This document shows, one piece after another, positions 1 to 7,585 of a stretch of 18,569 bases of DNA; within the stretch, counting starts at the first letter, position 1; every line of letters begins with the position of its first letter. Under the pieces are notes generated by a model that was not told the DNA's origin, did not search any database, and was given only the letters and a program-made list of their open reading frames with translations. The translations under genes were made by a program, and so were the position numbers. Source of the stretch: Acidimicrobiaceae bacterium (GTDB taxonomy: Bacteria; Actinomycetota; Acidimicrobiia; Acidimicrobiales; RAAP-2). The stretch lies in assembly GCA_030838245.1 (NCBI GenBank), contig JAUTXB010000300.1, positions 1-18,569 of the forward strand. The letters are read 5' to 3'.

Positions 1-1106
1 AAGATGAAACGGGGTCGCAGCCCGACCGGGGCGGTCACGGCGGCGATGCCGGCGGCGATCAGGCCGTACAGGAGGATGGGGACGGGCATGCGGTCGCGGA
101 TGGCCACGACGGCGCAGATGACCACGACCACGATCCCGGCCACCAAGATGTTGTTCGTCTCCGTCGGGGCGACGGGGTTGGCCACGAACGAGACGACCAG
201 GTGGATGGGATACCAGAGGGAGGCGTAGCTGTGCCATCCGTAGCGCTCGGTTTGCGTCCATACCGAGATCGAGCCCGAGTGAACCCACAGCCAGCCCAGG
301 TAGCCGAAGAACCCGAGCGGGGCTAGCGCCGGTGCGGCAAGGGCCCGCCAGTTCCGGTTCCGCCTGATCTCCCGGTACGCGCACCACGCACAGCTCACAG
401 CGAAGGCAACGGCGACCGGCGAGGTGGCTGTGGCCAACAGGCCGAGGAGTCCGGCGACTACCCATCGCCGCCGCATCAGAGCGAGGAGACCGAAGGCGAT
501 GAAGGTGATGGTCATGCCCTCCGAATAGACCATGCTGAACACGAAAGCCCCGGGGAACACGGCCAGGAGCAGGGTGGCGCGGTCGGCCCCGCCGCTCCCG
601 GCATAGTGGCGGACCAGGGCCCAGACGGCGATCATCGCCGTCATCCCCGTGATGCCCGACACGACCGCCCCGGCGGTCAGCAACGACGCTCCGGTCAGCT
701 CGGCCAGCCAGCGGAACGACAGCGGGAAGAGCGGGAAGAAGGCGATGGTGTTGGCGGCGACGTGGCCGTGGAACATCGGAAGATGGCTCGGCCATCCGTG
801 CTGCGCGGCCCGGATGAACCAGCGACTGTCCCACAGGTCGATCTCACCCCACACGCCCTTGTGCGAGATGGTCGTGGCGATGCCCATGGCCGCATAGGTG
901 ACGACACGCGACACCAGATAGATGACGACGGGTCGAACGATCCATCGGGGCCACCGGTCGGGCGCACGTATCGGGATGCCGCGGCGTACCGGGTGTTCGG
1001 ACCGATCGCTGCCGGGGGCGGCGGGCTCGGGAACATGGGGCGTCCGGGCCAGGTCGACGGCCGTCATCTCGTTGACGGCCCCGGCCGCCTTCAGCTCAGG
1101 AGGCAT
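1..1106 (-). CDS. PIG-V/Gpi18-like polytopic mannosyltransferase (C-terminus beyond window)
   Basis: The reverse strand is open for 368 codons from an ATG at 1106 to the window edge, with no stop, so the 3' end is missing. After a hydrophilic N-terminus of about 50 residues comes a chain of hydrophobic segments. The first large loop contains a WD pair followed by RWF and AAQHGWP. Next comes a FFPLFPL stretch. This arrangement (acidic/WD loop, then FFPLYPL) is typical of the PIG-V/Gpi18 family (GT-C fold), which transfers mannose from a polyprenyl-phosphate donor outside the membrane. RPRF near the window edge also fits. The start overlaps the mptB-like stop by 11 bases, so the two genes are probably translated together; an in-frame ATG at 1067 is an alternative start. 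Acceptor unknown; a lipoglycan or glycolipid is inferred from the neighbour. Confidence 0.8.
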   Translation of the reverse strand, partial: MPPELKAAGAVNEMTAVDLARTPHVPEPAAPGSDRSEHPVRRGIPIRAPDRWPRWIVRPVVIYLVSRVVTYAAMGIATTISHKGVWGEIDLWDSRWFIRAAQHGWPSHLPMFHGHVAANTIAFFPLFPLSFRWLAELTGASLLTAGAVVSGITGMTAMIAVWALVRHYAGSGGADRATLLLAVFPGAFVFSMVYSEGMTITFIAFGLLALMRRRWVVAGLLGLLATATSPVAVAFAVSCAWCAYREIRRNRNWRALAAPALAPLGFFGYLGWLWVHSGSISVWTQTERYGWHSYASLWYPIHLVVSFVANPVAPTETNNILVAGIVVVVICAVVAIRDRMPVPILLYGLIAAGIAAVTAPVGLRPRFI

Positions 1107-2562
1107 AACCCGACGCCACGCGGTACCAGTTCCGATGTCGCGCCAGCCAGACGCATGCTCCCAGGGTACCCAGGGCCACGACCAGATATACGTTCCCGTT
1201 CAAGAGGGGATGGCCACTGGGCCCGACCACCAGCATGGCCAGAGCTGCCACTGCGGCCAGCAGCTTGGAGCGTTGCGCCGAGGTGGCGGCCAGCAGGGCG
1301 AGCCCCCACATCAGGTACCACGGCCACACCGTCGGACCGCCGACCACGATCAGCAACAAGGCGATACCGAGCACCCGGACAACATCGAACTTGTGGGCGT
1401 TGATGAGCAGCCACACGGAACTGAGCACAGCCCCGGCACCGCAGACGACCTGCGTGACAGTGATCATGGTGGCCTGGCGGACCGGGATGTCGATCACATG
1501 GAGCAGGTGGGAGAAGAACACGCCCAGCGACACCGCCGGCGTCGACAGCACCTTCAATTCGGTGGGTACATGCAATGCACTGGGTCCCAGCCAGGTCCAA
1601 CCCAGCCCCACCGCCAGCGTGACCGCGGCCAGCACGACCAGGGGGACGGCCACGGCCTCGGCCAATACCCGCCAACGCTTTGTACGCCTCGCCGATTGGA
1701 ATTGGTCCACGGCCAGAAAGACGATTGCCGCCGCCGCCGGCAGTTTCACCGTGGCCGCAAGGGCGCAGAGGGCCACACCCCAGGCCAGGCGACCCTCGAC
1801 GGCGAGCGTCACGCCGGCGAGGAGCAAGCCCATCATCAGCGCGTCGTTGTGGCCCGAGGCGATGAAGCTGAACAGGGCCAGGGGGCTGAGGGCGCCGAGC
1901 CACAGGGCGATGCCGGGGTCCGTCCCCAGATGGCGGGCCAATCGGGGCAACGAGACCATGATCAGAACCATGCCGATCAGCTCCAGGACCCGGAAGGCCA
2001 ACACCTGCGCGACCAGCGAGCCCCCGGCGATACCGGCCACGACATTGGCTGCGCCGACGAAGAGCGGGCCGTACGGGGAGGCGGTGTTCCGCCACACGCT
2101 GGCGATGGAGGAGAGGAGCGGGCCGTGACCGAGAGCCGAGGGCGGTACCGAGTACGGGTTCAGACCATGGTGAGCCAACAGGCCCTGGCCGATGTAGCTG
2201 TAGATGTCCCGGCTGAACAGCGGTGGCCCGAGGAACAAGGGCAGACCCCAGACCAAAAGGATCAGCCACGCCCACCGGGTGGTCAACAGCCCCTGTCGGG
2301 CCTGACGGCCGACCCCGAGCCATCCGACGATCAAAAGTGCGACCGACAGGTAGAAGCCGGCAGTGACCAGTTCGGATGCTCCGTTGGGGATCGAGAACCA
2401 CCACAAGGCATGATTGGGCTCGATCACTGACCCCACGCTCGTGCCCGTCACGGCCAGCCCCAGTGAGCCGCAAAAGCCCAAGGCAATCCAGGGAGTCAGA
2501 GGGGGCAGGGGGCGCCGGACAGGGATGGGCTGTGATCCTTGCACGGCGATGGGCGATCCCAC
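1096..2562 (-). CDS. mptB: MptB-like polyprenol-phosphomannose-dependent alpha-1,6-mannosyltransferase
   Basis: A 488-residue polytopic membrane protein with about a dozen hydrophobic helices. The first outer loop reads SRDIYSYIGQG and then GLNPYSVPP. Further on are SPYGPLFVG and a GHNDALMMGLLLAG helix. These are hallmarks of the actinobacterial MptA/MptB GT-C family, which builds the alpha-1,6-mannan core of lipomannan-type lipoglycans from polyprenyl-phosphomannose on the outer membrane face. I chose the GTG at 2562 because GGAGGA (2568-2573) lies 5 bases upstream. The frame stays open to a TTG at 2649, but that would place a predicted -35 hexamer inside the coding region. It is the first gene of a two-gene unit with the PIG-V-like gene. 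The substrate in this lineage is inferred; the family call is firm. Confidence 0.82.
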   Translation of the reverse strand: MGSPIAVQGSQPIPVRRPLPPLTPWIALGFCGSLGLAVTGTSVGSVIEPNHALWWFSIPNGASELVTAGFYLSVALLIVGWLGVGRQARQGLLTTRWAWLILLVWGLPLFLGPPLFSRDIYSYIGQGLLAHHGLNPYSVPPSALGHGPLLSSIASVWRNTASPYGPLFVGAANVVAGIAGGSLVAQVLAFRVLELIGMVLIMVSLPRLARHLGTDPGIALWLGALSPLALFSFIASGHNDALMMGLLLAGVTLAVEGRLAWGVALCALAATVKLPAAAAIVFLAVDQFQSARRTKRWRVLAEAVAVPLVVLAAVTLAVGLGWTWLGPSALHVPTELKVLSTPAVSLGVFFSHLLHVIDIPVRQATMITVTQVVCGAGAVLSSVWLLINAHKFDVVRVLGIALLLIVVGGPTVWPWYLMWGLALLAATSAQRSKLLAAVAALAMLVVGPSGHPLLNGNVYLVVALGTLGACVWLARHRNWYRVASGYAS

Positions 2563-2599
2563 GTAGTTCCTCCATGATGATCCACCCCGGTGACGGGTC

Positions 2600-2649
2600 C
2601 CGGCGAACGAGGGTCGCCGGAAACGATACCCCGACCAGGCGTTGTCCAA
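2600..2649 (-). promoter_or_regulatory. Candidate promoter and inverted repeat upstream of mptB-like gene
   Basis: Reading the minus strand, TTGGAC (2649-2644) is followed after 15 bases by TATCGT (2628-2623), a plausible but tightly spaced -35/-10 pair. The expected transcription start near 2616 falls in a perfect inverted repeat, CCGGCGA (2600-2606) and TCGCCGG (2614-2620), with a 7-base spacer. The repeat could be an operator or a 5'-leader hairpin. This is read by eye only. Confidence 0.4.
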
Positions 2650-2749
2650 TCGGCACCTCGCCCTCAGCGAGGCCTCAGGTCACGGAAGTTGGTTAGGTGA
2701 ACGCGCTACGTCATTGTGGCTCGTCAAGCCGGTACCGGTGCATCGTTCG

Positions 2750-2817
2750 GTCACACATGATCGTCGTGGCGCTATGGTTCACCTGACCCGGACGGGTCAC
2801 GTGCGCCCGGCTGGAGG
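2750..2817 (+). promoter_or_regulatory. Candidate promoter, inverted repeat and RBS for the M15-like/amidotransferase pair
   Basis: GTCACA (2750-2755), 17 bases, then TATGGT (2773-2778) makes a reasonable housekeeping-type promoter. The predicted transcription start near 2785 lies in a perfect inverted repeat TGACCCG (2784-2790) / CGGGTCA (2793-2799). A second, distant repeat pair is AGGTGAAC (2695-2702) and GTTCACCT (2777-2784), the latter overlapping the -10 box. GGAGG at 2813-2817 is the ribosome binding site for the GTG at 2827. The rest of the 264-base divergent gap holds nothing else I can name. Confidence 0.45.
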
Positions 2818-2826
2818 CGAGAATCC

Positions 2827-3786
2827 GTGGGAGTGGGTGCACCCTCCATTTGGGAGATCAATTCGTTCATGGTTGCAGACATACCCGCACCGAGACGCCG
2901 GCCTTCGGACCCGCTCTCATCTGGCGACCTTCTGACCAACTATCGATCGGCCGTGTCCGAGCTGGTCGATGAGGCCGATCTGGCCAGCGGAGCCGATGAC
3001 GCCGATCGACCGGCGGCCGAGAAGGCGCTGGACGCCGGCCTTCCCACGCCCGAGCTGGCAACGGTGCTCGCCCGTGTACCCGGAGGGATGGACGCGGCGG
3101 CCGATCGTCTCTTCCGACACGTGTACGACTACCGGCCCAATCCGGCCAGCAGCGCCGACGGGCTGGCCGCACTGATCCGCATCTACCTGCTCTCCCAGAT
3201 CGACGCGGCCTGGTGGGGGAGCACCGCGACATTCGACACCGACGAGGACGTGTTGTCCTCGGACGAGCTGGTCGACCTGGACCCGCTCCGGGCCCGCCGG
3301 CAGCTGGGCTTCCGCTACCGCTCCCAACCCCGGGGACTCCCGGGCCGGGCCCGGGACTGGGGCGTGCGGCGAACATGGCCGGGGCGCCGGCCGCACACAT
3401 CGGGTCTCCTGTTCACCCGGGCACGCCCCGAGTTCGTGGTGCTGCTCAACCAGTTGGCTCGGGACTTCTCGGCCAAGGCGCCGCCCAGCACGCCGGACCT
3501 CTGGGTGACCAGCCTGGTCCGCAGCGTCCAGCACCAGCATCGGCTTCGAGCCTTGGGCTATGCCGCGGTGATCCCGAGCGCCCACTGCGCCGGCTACGCC
3601 ATGGACGTGGAGATGCGCTGGTTCCGGCGCTTCGATGCCGACGAGATCCTGGCTGCCGTGCTCCTGGCCCGACAGGACGAGGGCGATGTCAATGTGATCG
3701 ACGAGGGCCAGGCCTGGCACGTGTGCGTCAGCCCCGATGCCTGCGACCAGCTCAAGCAGGACTACACCGCGGCGTTCGGCGGCTGA
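2827..3786 (+). CDS. M15/DUF5715-like zinc peptidase-fold protein
   Basis: The product is 319 residues with no signal peptide or membrane segment. The C-terminal third carries an S-x-H-x-x-G-x-A-x-D motif (S251, H253, G256, A258, D260) and, near the end, QAWHVCV with H298. In the M15 D-Ala-D-Ala peptidase / DUF5715 group such residues form the zinc site (His, Asp, His). The Glu normally three residues before the last His (ExWH in VanX-type enzymes) is Gln295 here; E293 is nearby. The N-terminal 200 residues match nothing I recognise. The GTG start is chosen for GGAGG 9 bases upstream; an in-frame ATG at 2869 is possible. The gene ends 5 bases before the amidotransferase, so co-expression is likely. 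Carboxypeptidase activity on peptidoglycan peptides is a hypothesis; an inactive binding protein is also possible. Confidence 0.6.
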   Translation: MGVGAPSIWEINSFMVADIPAPRRRPSDPLSSGDLLTNYRSAVSELVDEADLASGADDADRPAAEKALDAGLPTPELATVLARVPGGMDAAADRLFRHVYDYRPNPASSADGLAALIRIYLLSQIDAAWWGSTATFDTDEDVLSSDELVDLDPLRARRQLGFRYRSQPRGLPGRARDWGVRRTWPGRRPHTSGLLFTRARPEFVVLLNQLARDFSAKAPPSTPDLWVTSLVRSVQHQHRLRALGYAAVIPSAHCAGYAMDVEMRWFRRFDADEILAAVLLARQDEGDVNVIDEGQAWHVCVSPDACDQLKQDYTAAFGG

Positions 3787-3791
3787 GGGCG

Positions 3792-5393
3792 ATGTGCGGT
3801 ATCGCTCTTATCCTTGGCGACGGCGCCGACCGCGCCCTCTTCGCCCAGATGCTGGCCGCAATCGCTCCCCGGGGGGACGTCGAGGAGACGCTGTGCGACG
3901 AGGGGCTGCTGCTCGGTACCCAGCGCCTGCAGATCGTGGACCGGGACAGGGCCGTGCAACCGTGGACCTCGGCCGACGGGAATTGGGCCCTTTGCTACAA
4001 CGGTGAGGTCTTCAACTACCGGGAGCTGCGCACCGAGCTCCAAGCTCTCGGCCACCAGTTGCGCAGCTCCAGCGACACCGAAGTGGTGCTGGAGTCGTTC
4101 CTGGAATGGGGGGACGAGGCCGTCCACCACTTCCGGGGCGAGTTCGCCTTTGCTGTGGTCGAGCGGGCAGGCGGTCGGGTGTACCTGGCCAGGGATCCCA
4201 TCGGGGTCAAGCCCCTCTACTGGTCCAGGCGGGGGGAACGGCTCCACATTGCCTCTGAGGTCAAGTCGCTCGTACCCGTGGGTGCCGCCGTGACCGAGGT
4301 TCCCCCCGGGCATCACGGATGGGGCAGCCCGGACTCGGGGCCCGAACTGGCGCCCTATGTCGACTTGATGCGCCTCGGCGACGGCGAGGAGCCGATCGAG
4401 GATCCCGACGAGGCCATGAAACTGGTCCGAACGGCCCTGGAGGACAGCATCCGGGTCCGGGTGGACACCGACCTCACCGTGGGGGTGATCCTGTCGGGAG
4501 GCGTCGACAGCGCGCTGACCCTGCTCCATGTCCAGGCCATGCATCCCGACTGTGTCGCCTTCACCGTCGGTACCTCCGACAGCGACGACCTCCGCTACGC
4601 ACGACGGCTGACCTCCGATCTGGGCGTGCATCACGAGGTCATCGAGCTCCGACCCAACGCCCTTCGTTTTGCCGATGTCCGGACGGCCATCGGCATGTCC
4701 GAACTGACCGAGTACGGCGACATCATCAACGCGCTCGTGTCCAAGCCGCTCTTCGAGCGGGTCCATCGCTGTGGCGTGAAGGTCGTCCTGTCCGGCGACG
4801 GCTCCGACGAGCTCTTCGGTGGCTACGACATGTACCGCCAGGTGGGGGACGACCTGCGCCAACGATTGTTTCAGCACAAGATCGCCAACCTGAGCCGGAC
4901 CGAGCTGCAACGGGTGGACCGAACCAGCATGGGGAACGGCGTCGAGACCCGCGTGCCGTTCCTGGACCTGGCCCTGGTGCGTCTGGCCATGCGCATGCCC
5001 ATCGACCTCAAGGTGCGCGACGGAGTGGAGAAGTGGGTCATCCGACAGGCGTTCGCCGATCTCCTGCCCGACTACATCCGGCGCCGCCCCAAGAACCCCA
5101 TGTCTCATTCGTCGGGGCTACACGAATGGGTACGCCTCTTCAAACCGCTGTTCGCCCGGACCTACCGGTCGTTCGGTTACGACCTGGCCGAGCCCATGCG
5201 CCGCGACTTCTCCATCGTCCTCGATCAGCACGACCTCGATCTCGATCGTGCGCTGGCCGCGGCCGCCGCCCGGCCCGACTACACCCCGTTGGAGCACGCC
5301 ATCGATCTGGCCGGCGCCGTGCGCTGGAACGCCGCCGCCGCCGTGCGACGGTTGGGCAACGGGTCGCGACGCTCGAAGCTTCCTGTCGGGTAG
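3792..5393 (+). CDS. asnB: Asparagine synthase-family glutamine amidotransferase (AsnB/LtsA-like)
   Basis: The product is 533 residues. It begins Met-Cys-Gly, so Cys2 is the N-terminal nucleophile of a class II glutaminase domain (about residues 2-175, with YNGEVFNYREL, SSSDTEV and ARDPIGVKPLYW). A synthase domain follows, with the PP-loop SGGVDS (235-240), SGDGSDELFGGYD and ETRVPFLD. It hydrolyses glutamine and uses ATP to activate a carboxylate for amidation. The substrate may be free aspartate. However, actinobacterial AsnB paralogues such as LtsA amidate meso-diaminopimelate in peptidoglycan, and the upstream M15-like gene 5 bases away makes that option worth testing. The start codon follows GAGGGCG. 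The C-terminal tail is Ala/Arg-rich and unremarkable. Family certain, substrate uncertain. Confidence 0.87.
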   Translation: MCGIALILGDGADRALFAQMLAAIAPRGDVEETLCDEGLLLGTQRLQIVDRDRAVQPWTSADGNWALCYNGEVFNYRELRTELQALGHQLRSSSDTEVVLESFLEWGDEAVHHFRGEFAFAVVERAGGRVYLARDPIGVKPLYWSRRGERLHIASEVKSLVPVGAAVTEVPPGHHGWGSPDSGPELAPYVDLMRLGDGEEPIEDPDEAMKLVRTALEDSIRVRVDTDLTVGVILSGGVDSALTLLHVQAMHPDCVAFTVGTSDSDDLRYARRLTSDLGVHHEVIELRPNALRFADVRTAIGMSELTEYGDIINALVSKPLFERVHRCGVKVVLSGDGSDELFGGYDMYRQVGDDLRQRLFQHKIANLSRTELQRVDRTSMGNGVETRVPFLDLALVRLAMRMPIDLKVRDGVEKWVIRQAFADLLPDYIRRRPKNPMSHSSGLHEWVRLFKPLFARTYRSFGYDLAEPMRRDFSIVLDQHDLDLDRALAAAAARPDYTPLEHAIDLAGAVRWNAAAAVRRLGNGSRRSKLPVG

Positions 5394-5418
5394 CCCACCG
5401 GGCGCGGGTCGAGGTGAG

Positions 5419-5506
5419 TTGACTGGCGCAAGCGGTCACGCTTACCGTGCCCAAGGCAGCGTTCGACCGTTGCCACGCGGCAACCGGCTAGCGAGCGGTG
5501 GGGGAG
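5419..5506 (+). promoter_or_regulatory. Promoter, spacer inverted repeat, leader hairpin and RBS of the oxidoreductase/SnoaL unit
   Basis: TTGACT (5419-5424) and TACCGT (5443-5448) are separated by 18 bases, one of the best promoter matches in the window. Inside the spacer is AAGCG (5430-5434) / CGCTT (5439-5443), a short inverted repeat placed where a repressor could block polymerase. In the predicted leader, GTTGCC (5469-5474) and GGCAAC (5479-5484) form a stem with a 4-base ACGC loop. GGGGAG (5501-5506) is the ribosome binding site for the ATG at 5514. Confidence 0.5.
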
Positions 5507-5513
5507 AAGAGCG

Positions 5514-6407
5514 ATGCAGTTCCATCAGGCCGTAGCCTTCCTCGAGACCGACCAGTATGTGCAGCTGGCCCAGGCATCGGAGGATCTCGGGTTCTCGGGG
5601 ATGTACGTGTCCGACCATCTCTTTTACCCAAAGGATCTCCGATCCCGATACACCTACTCGCCCTACGACGACGGTTCTCCGGTCTGGGCGCCCGAGACCG
5701 ACTGGCCGGACTCTTGGTGCGTGATCTCGGCCATGGCCGCGGTGACCAGGACCCTCCAGTTCACCACCGGCGTCTACGTCGCCCCGGCCCGTGATCTCAT
5801 GACCGTGGCCAAGCTGGTTGGCACAGCCGCGGTCCTGTCCGGCAATCGAGTCAACCTCGGAGTGGCAGCCGGCTGGTGCAAGGAGGAATTCGACCTCACC
5901 GGACAGGAGTTCTCCGATCGGGGCAGGCGGCTCGACGACATGATCCCCGCCCTGCGGGCCCTGTGGCAGAGCGGCTGGGTCGAGTACCACGGAACCCACT
6001 ACGACGTCCCACTCATGCAAGTGAACCCCGCACCCACCCGGCCCATCCCGATCATCATCGGCGGCGACTCGCCGCTCGCCCTCCGCCGGACGGCGGCGCT
6101 GGGCGACGGGTGGGTGGCCGCCCGGGTGCTGCCCCCCGACGAGGCGATGCAGCAGATCGACAGCGTCAAAGCGGCGCTGGCCGCCGCCGGCCGCACGCTC
6201 GACGGCTTTCGGATCTTCTCCACTGTGGCCGCCCTGCCCGAGCCCGACCTCGTCCGCCGATTCGAGGACGCCGGTGTGACCGACTGGATCTGTGCGCCGT
6301 GGATGGTGGCCGCTCAGGGCGACGACCGTGGGTACAACTCGACGATCGAACGGAAGATCGAGCTGATGGAGCAATTTGCCGATCAGGTCATCGGAAAGGC
6401 AGCGTGA
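5514..6407 (+). CDS. LLM-class F420-dependent oxidoreductase
   Basis: The 297-residue protein matches the usual size of bacterial luciferase-like TIM-barrel oxidoreductases. Recognisable landmarks are the early SEDLGFSGMYVSDHLF strand, TTGVYVAPARDLMTVAK, the GRVNLG-type strand (here NRVNLGVAAGW), GQEFSDRGRRLDD and PIIIGGDSPLALRRTAALGDGW. Actinobacterial members of this clade usually use reduced or oxidised coenzyme F420 for hydride transfer on small molecules; the cofactor is inferred from the family, not seen. The ATG follows GGGGAG by 7 bases. The stop overlaps the start of the SnoaL-like gene (TGATG), so the two are probably translationally coupled and share a substrate or pathway. Substrate unknown. 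Confidence 0.85.
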   Translation: MQFHQAVAFLETDQYVQLAQASEDLGFSGMYVSDHLFYPKDLRSRYTYSPYDDGSPVWAPETDWPDSWCVISAMAAVTRTLQFTTGVYVAPARDLMTVAKLVGTAAVLSGNRVNLGVAAGWCKEEFDLTGQEFSDRGRRLDDMIPALRALWQSGWVEYHGTHYDVPLMQVNPAPTRPIPIIIGGDSPLALRRTAALGDGWVAARVLPPDEAMQQIDSVKAALAAAGRTLDGFRIFSTVAALPEPDLVRRFEDAGVTDWICAPWMVAAQGDDRGYNSTIERKIELMEQFADQVIGKAA

Positions 6408-6883
6408 TGTCCGACGCCATACCCACCGCATCGATGCAGGAGCTCCTAGACCGTTTCGAGATCGATGACCTTTTGACCCGCTACACGATGGCCGTCGACA
6501 ATGCGGAGTGGGAGCTGCTCGACACCGTGTTCACCCCCGATGCCCGTATCGACTACACATCGGCCGGCGGTATCGCCGGGAACCCGACCGAGATCAAACA
6601 GTGGCTGGCCGTGGCCTTGTCGATCTTCCCGGTGCGCCAGCACCTCTTGGGCAACAAGCGAATCACCATCGACGGCGACACGGCCGCTGTCCGGGCTTAT
6701 TTCTTCAACCCGATGTACCTCCACAATCCCGACGGGTCCGAGCGCTATGCGCCCGGAGGTGGCTACTACAACCACGCGCTGGTCAGGACCAGCGAGGGGT
6801 GGCGGAGCCGGGAGCTCATCGAGGAAGAAGTATGGCGAGAGGGCCTCTCGGACATGGCCGTGCCTCAGCCCGGCGACACCTGA
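6407..6883 (+). CDS. SnoaL/NTF2-like domain protein
   Basis: A 158-residue single-domain protein of the NTF2 superfamily. It opens with a helix (LLDRFEIDDLLTRYTMAVDNAEWELLD), then VFTPDARIDYTSAGG and a beta-rich second half ending with VRTSEGWRSRELIEEEVWREG. Such alpha+beta barrels serve as small polyketide cyclases, isomerases, dehydratases or limonene-epoxide-hydrolase-type enzymes. Buried Asp/Tyr/His candidates are present, but the fold is too promiscuous to name a reaction. The start ATG at 6407 overlaps the stop of the F420-type gene (GTG at 6404 is an alternative). The partnership of an LLM oxidoreductase and a SnoaL protein is common in actinobacterial steroid or lipid catabolism, so a joint catabolic step is plausible but unproven. 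Confidence 0.8.
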   Translation: MSDAIPTASMQELLDRFEIDDLLTRYTMAVDNAEWELLDTVFTPDARIDYTSAGGIAGNPTEIKQWLAVALSIFPVRQHLLGNKRITIDGDTAAVRAYFFNPMYLHNPDGSERYAPGGGYYNHALVRTSEGWRSRELIEEEVWREGLSDMAVPQPGDT

Positions 6884-6891
6884 CCGGGCGA

Positions 6892-6906
6892 CCCGGCCTC
6901 GCCGGG
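6892..6906. terminator. GC-rich hairpin between convergent genes
   Basis: CCCGGC (6892-6897), loop CTC, GCCGGG (6901-6906) is a perfect 6-bp stem in the 36-base gap between the SnoaL-like gene and the convergent hypothetical gene. There is no T-tract on either side, so it is only a candidate bidirectional terminator. Confidence 0.4.
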
Positions 6907-6919
6907 GATCGGCGCAGAC

Positions 6920-7555
6920 CTAACGGGGGTCAGCGCGATCGAGGTTCCAGTGGCGGGAGACGTTGGGGATCCATTGGGGAGCATCGTGTTTGGGGACGAG
7001 CGCGATGCGGGTGATGGTTCGTTGACCGCCCTCGTAGTCGCCGTAGAGGAGATCGATGGTAATTGAAGTACGTTGCTCGACCGCCCGTACAACCGCCGGA
7101 CGCTTCTCGTCATCCGCGTCCCGCATGCCTCCCTGCCAGAACCCCTGATCCCCGTTGGGAATGTAGAGGTCTCGCGTCATGCGACGGAACGCATCGGGAT
7201 CGGGTCGATCCTGCCCACCGATCAACCGCTCGGGTATCACCTCCCAACCGTGGAGCAGGGCCACGCCGTTCCCCACGTTGCGGAGGGGGATAACGAAATA
7301 GAGCACCTCGCCGTCCCACTCGGCTGCGGCCCGGCCACCTTCGACCATGACGAAGTGGTCGTCTTGGAACATGACCCGTTCGGGCCGGTCGTCGGGTCGG
7401 GTGGGGACGAGCAGCGGGCGGAGTCCCACTTGGAGGCTCTCCTCGGCGATCTTCGCCGTCCGATTGGCCGAACGGACCGACGAGAAGGTGGCCAGGCCCA
7501 AGAACAGCGTGCCCACGGCCGTTCCCACCGATGCGATCGTCGACCAGTCGACCAT
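6920..7555 (-). CDS. Conserved hypothetical protein with one N-terminal membrane helix
   Basis: The 211-residue protein has one clear hydrophobic helix at about residues 7-26, then SSVRSANRTAKIAEESL, a short amphipathic linker, and a soluble domain of about 170 residues. The soluble part contains LRPLLVP, YFVIPLRNVGNGVALLHGWEV, a WQGG stretch and LYGDYEGGQRTITRIAL, and looks beta-rich. I recall this layout (membrane anchor, NRxA linker, LRPLL, 'RNVGxGxA' strand) from uncharacterised actinobacterial proteins. No catalytic motif is visible and I assign no function. The ATG at 7555 has only a weak AAGG 3 bases upstream. It is convergent with the SnoaL-like gene and divergent from the Gfo/Idh gene, so it is probably expressed alone. 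Confidence 0.7.
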   Translation of the reverse strand: MVDWSTIASVGTAVGTLFLGLATFSSVRSANRTAKIAEESLQVGLRPLLVPTRPDDRPERVMFQDDHFVMVEGGRAAAEWDGEVLYFVIPLRNVGNGVALLHGWEVIPERLIGGQDRPDPDAFRRMTRDLYIPNGDQGFWQGGMRDADDEKRPAVVRAVEQRTSITIDLLYGDYEGGQRTITRIALVPKHDAPQWIPNVSRHWNLDRADPR

Positions 7556-7585
7556 GCCTTGACAGGCTATGCGAGACGGATGCTT

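Noticed and set aside
922..2430. Long plus-strand open frame opposite the mannosyltransferases
   Set aside because: Its product is Gln/Gly/Arg/His-rich with no recognisable domain, while the minus strand encodes coherent membrane helices with family motifs.
2563..2649. Upstream TTG start giving mptB 29 extra residues
   Set aside because: The extension is Arg/Ser-rich and unlike the family, it overlaps the likely promoter, and the GTG at 2562 has a strong GGAGGA site.
3762..5108. Long antisense open frame opposite the amidotransferase gene
   Set aside because: It mirrors the third-position GC bias of the sense gene, has His/Gly/Val-rich composition without motifs, and the sense strand is a clear AsnB family protein.
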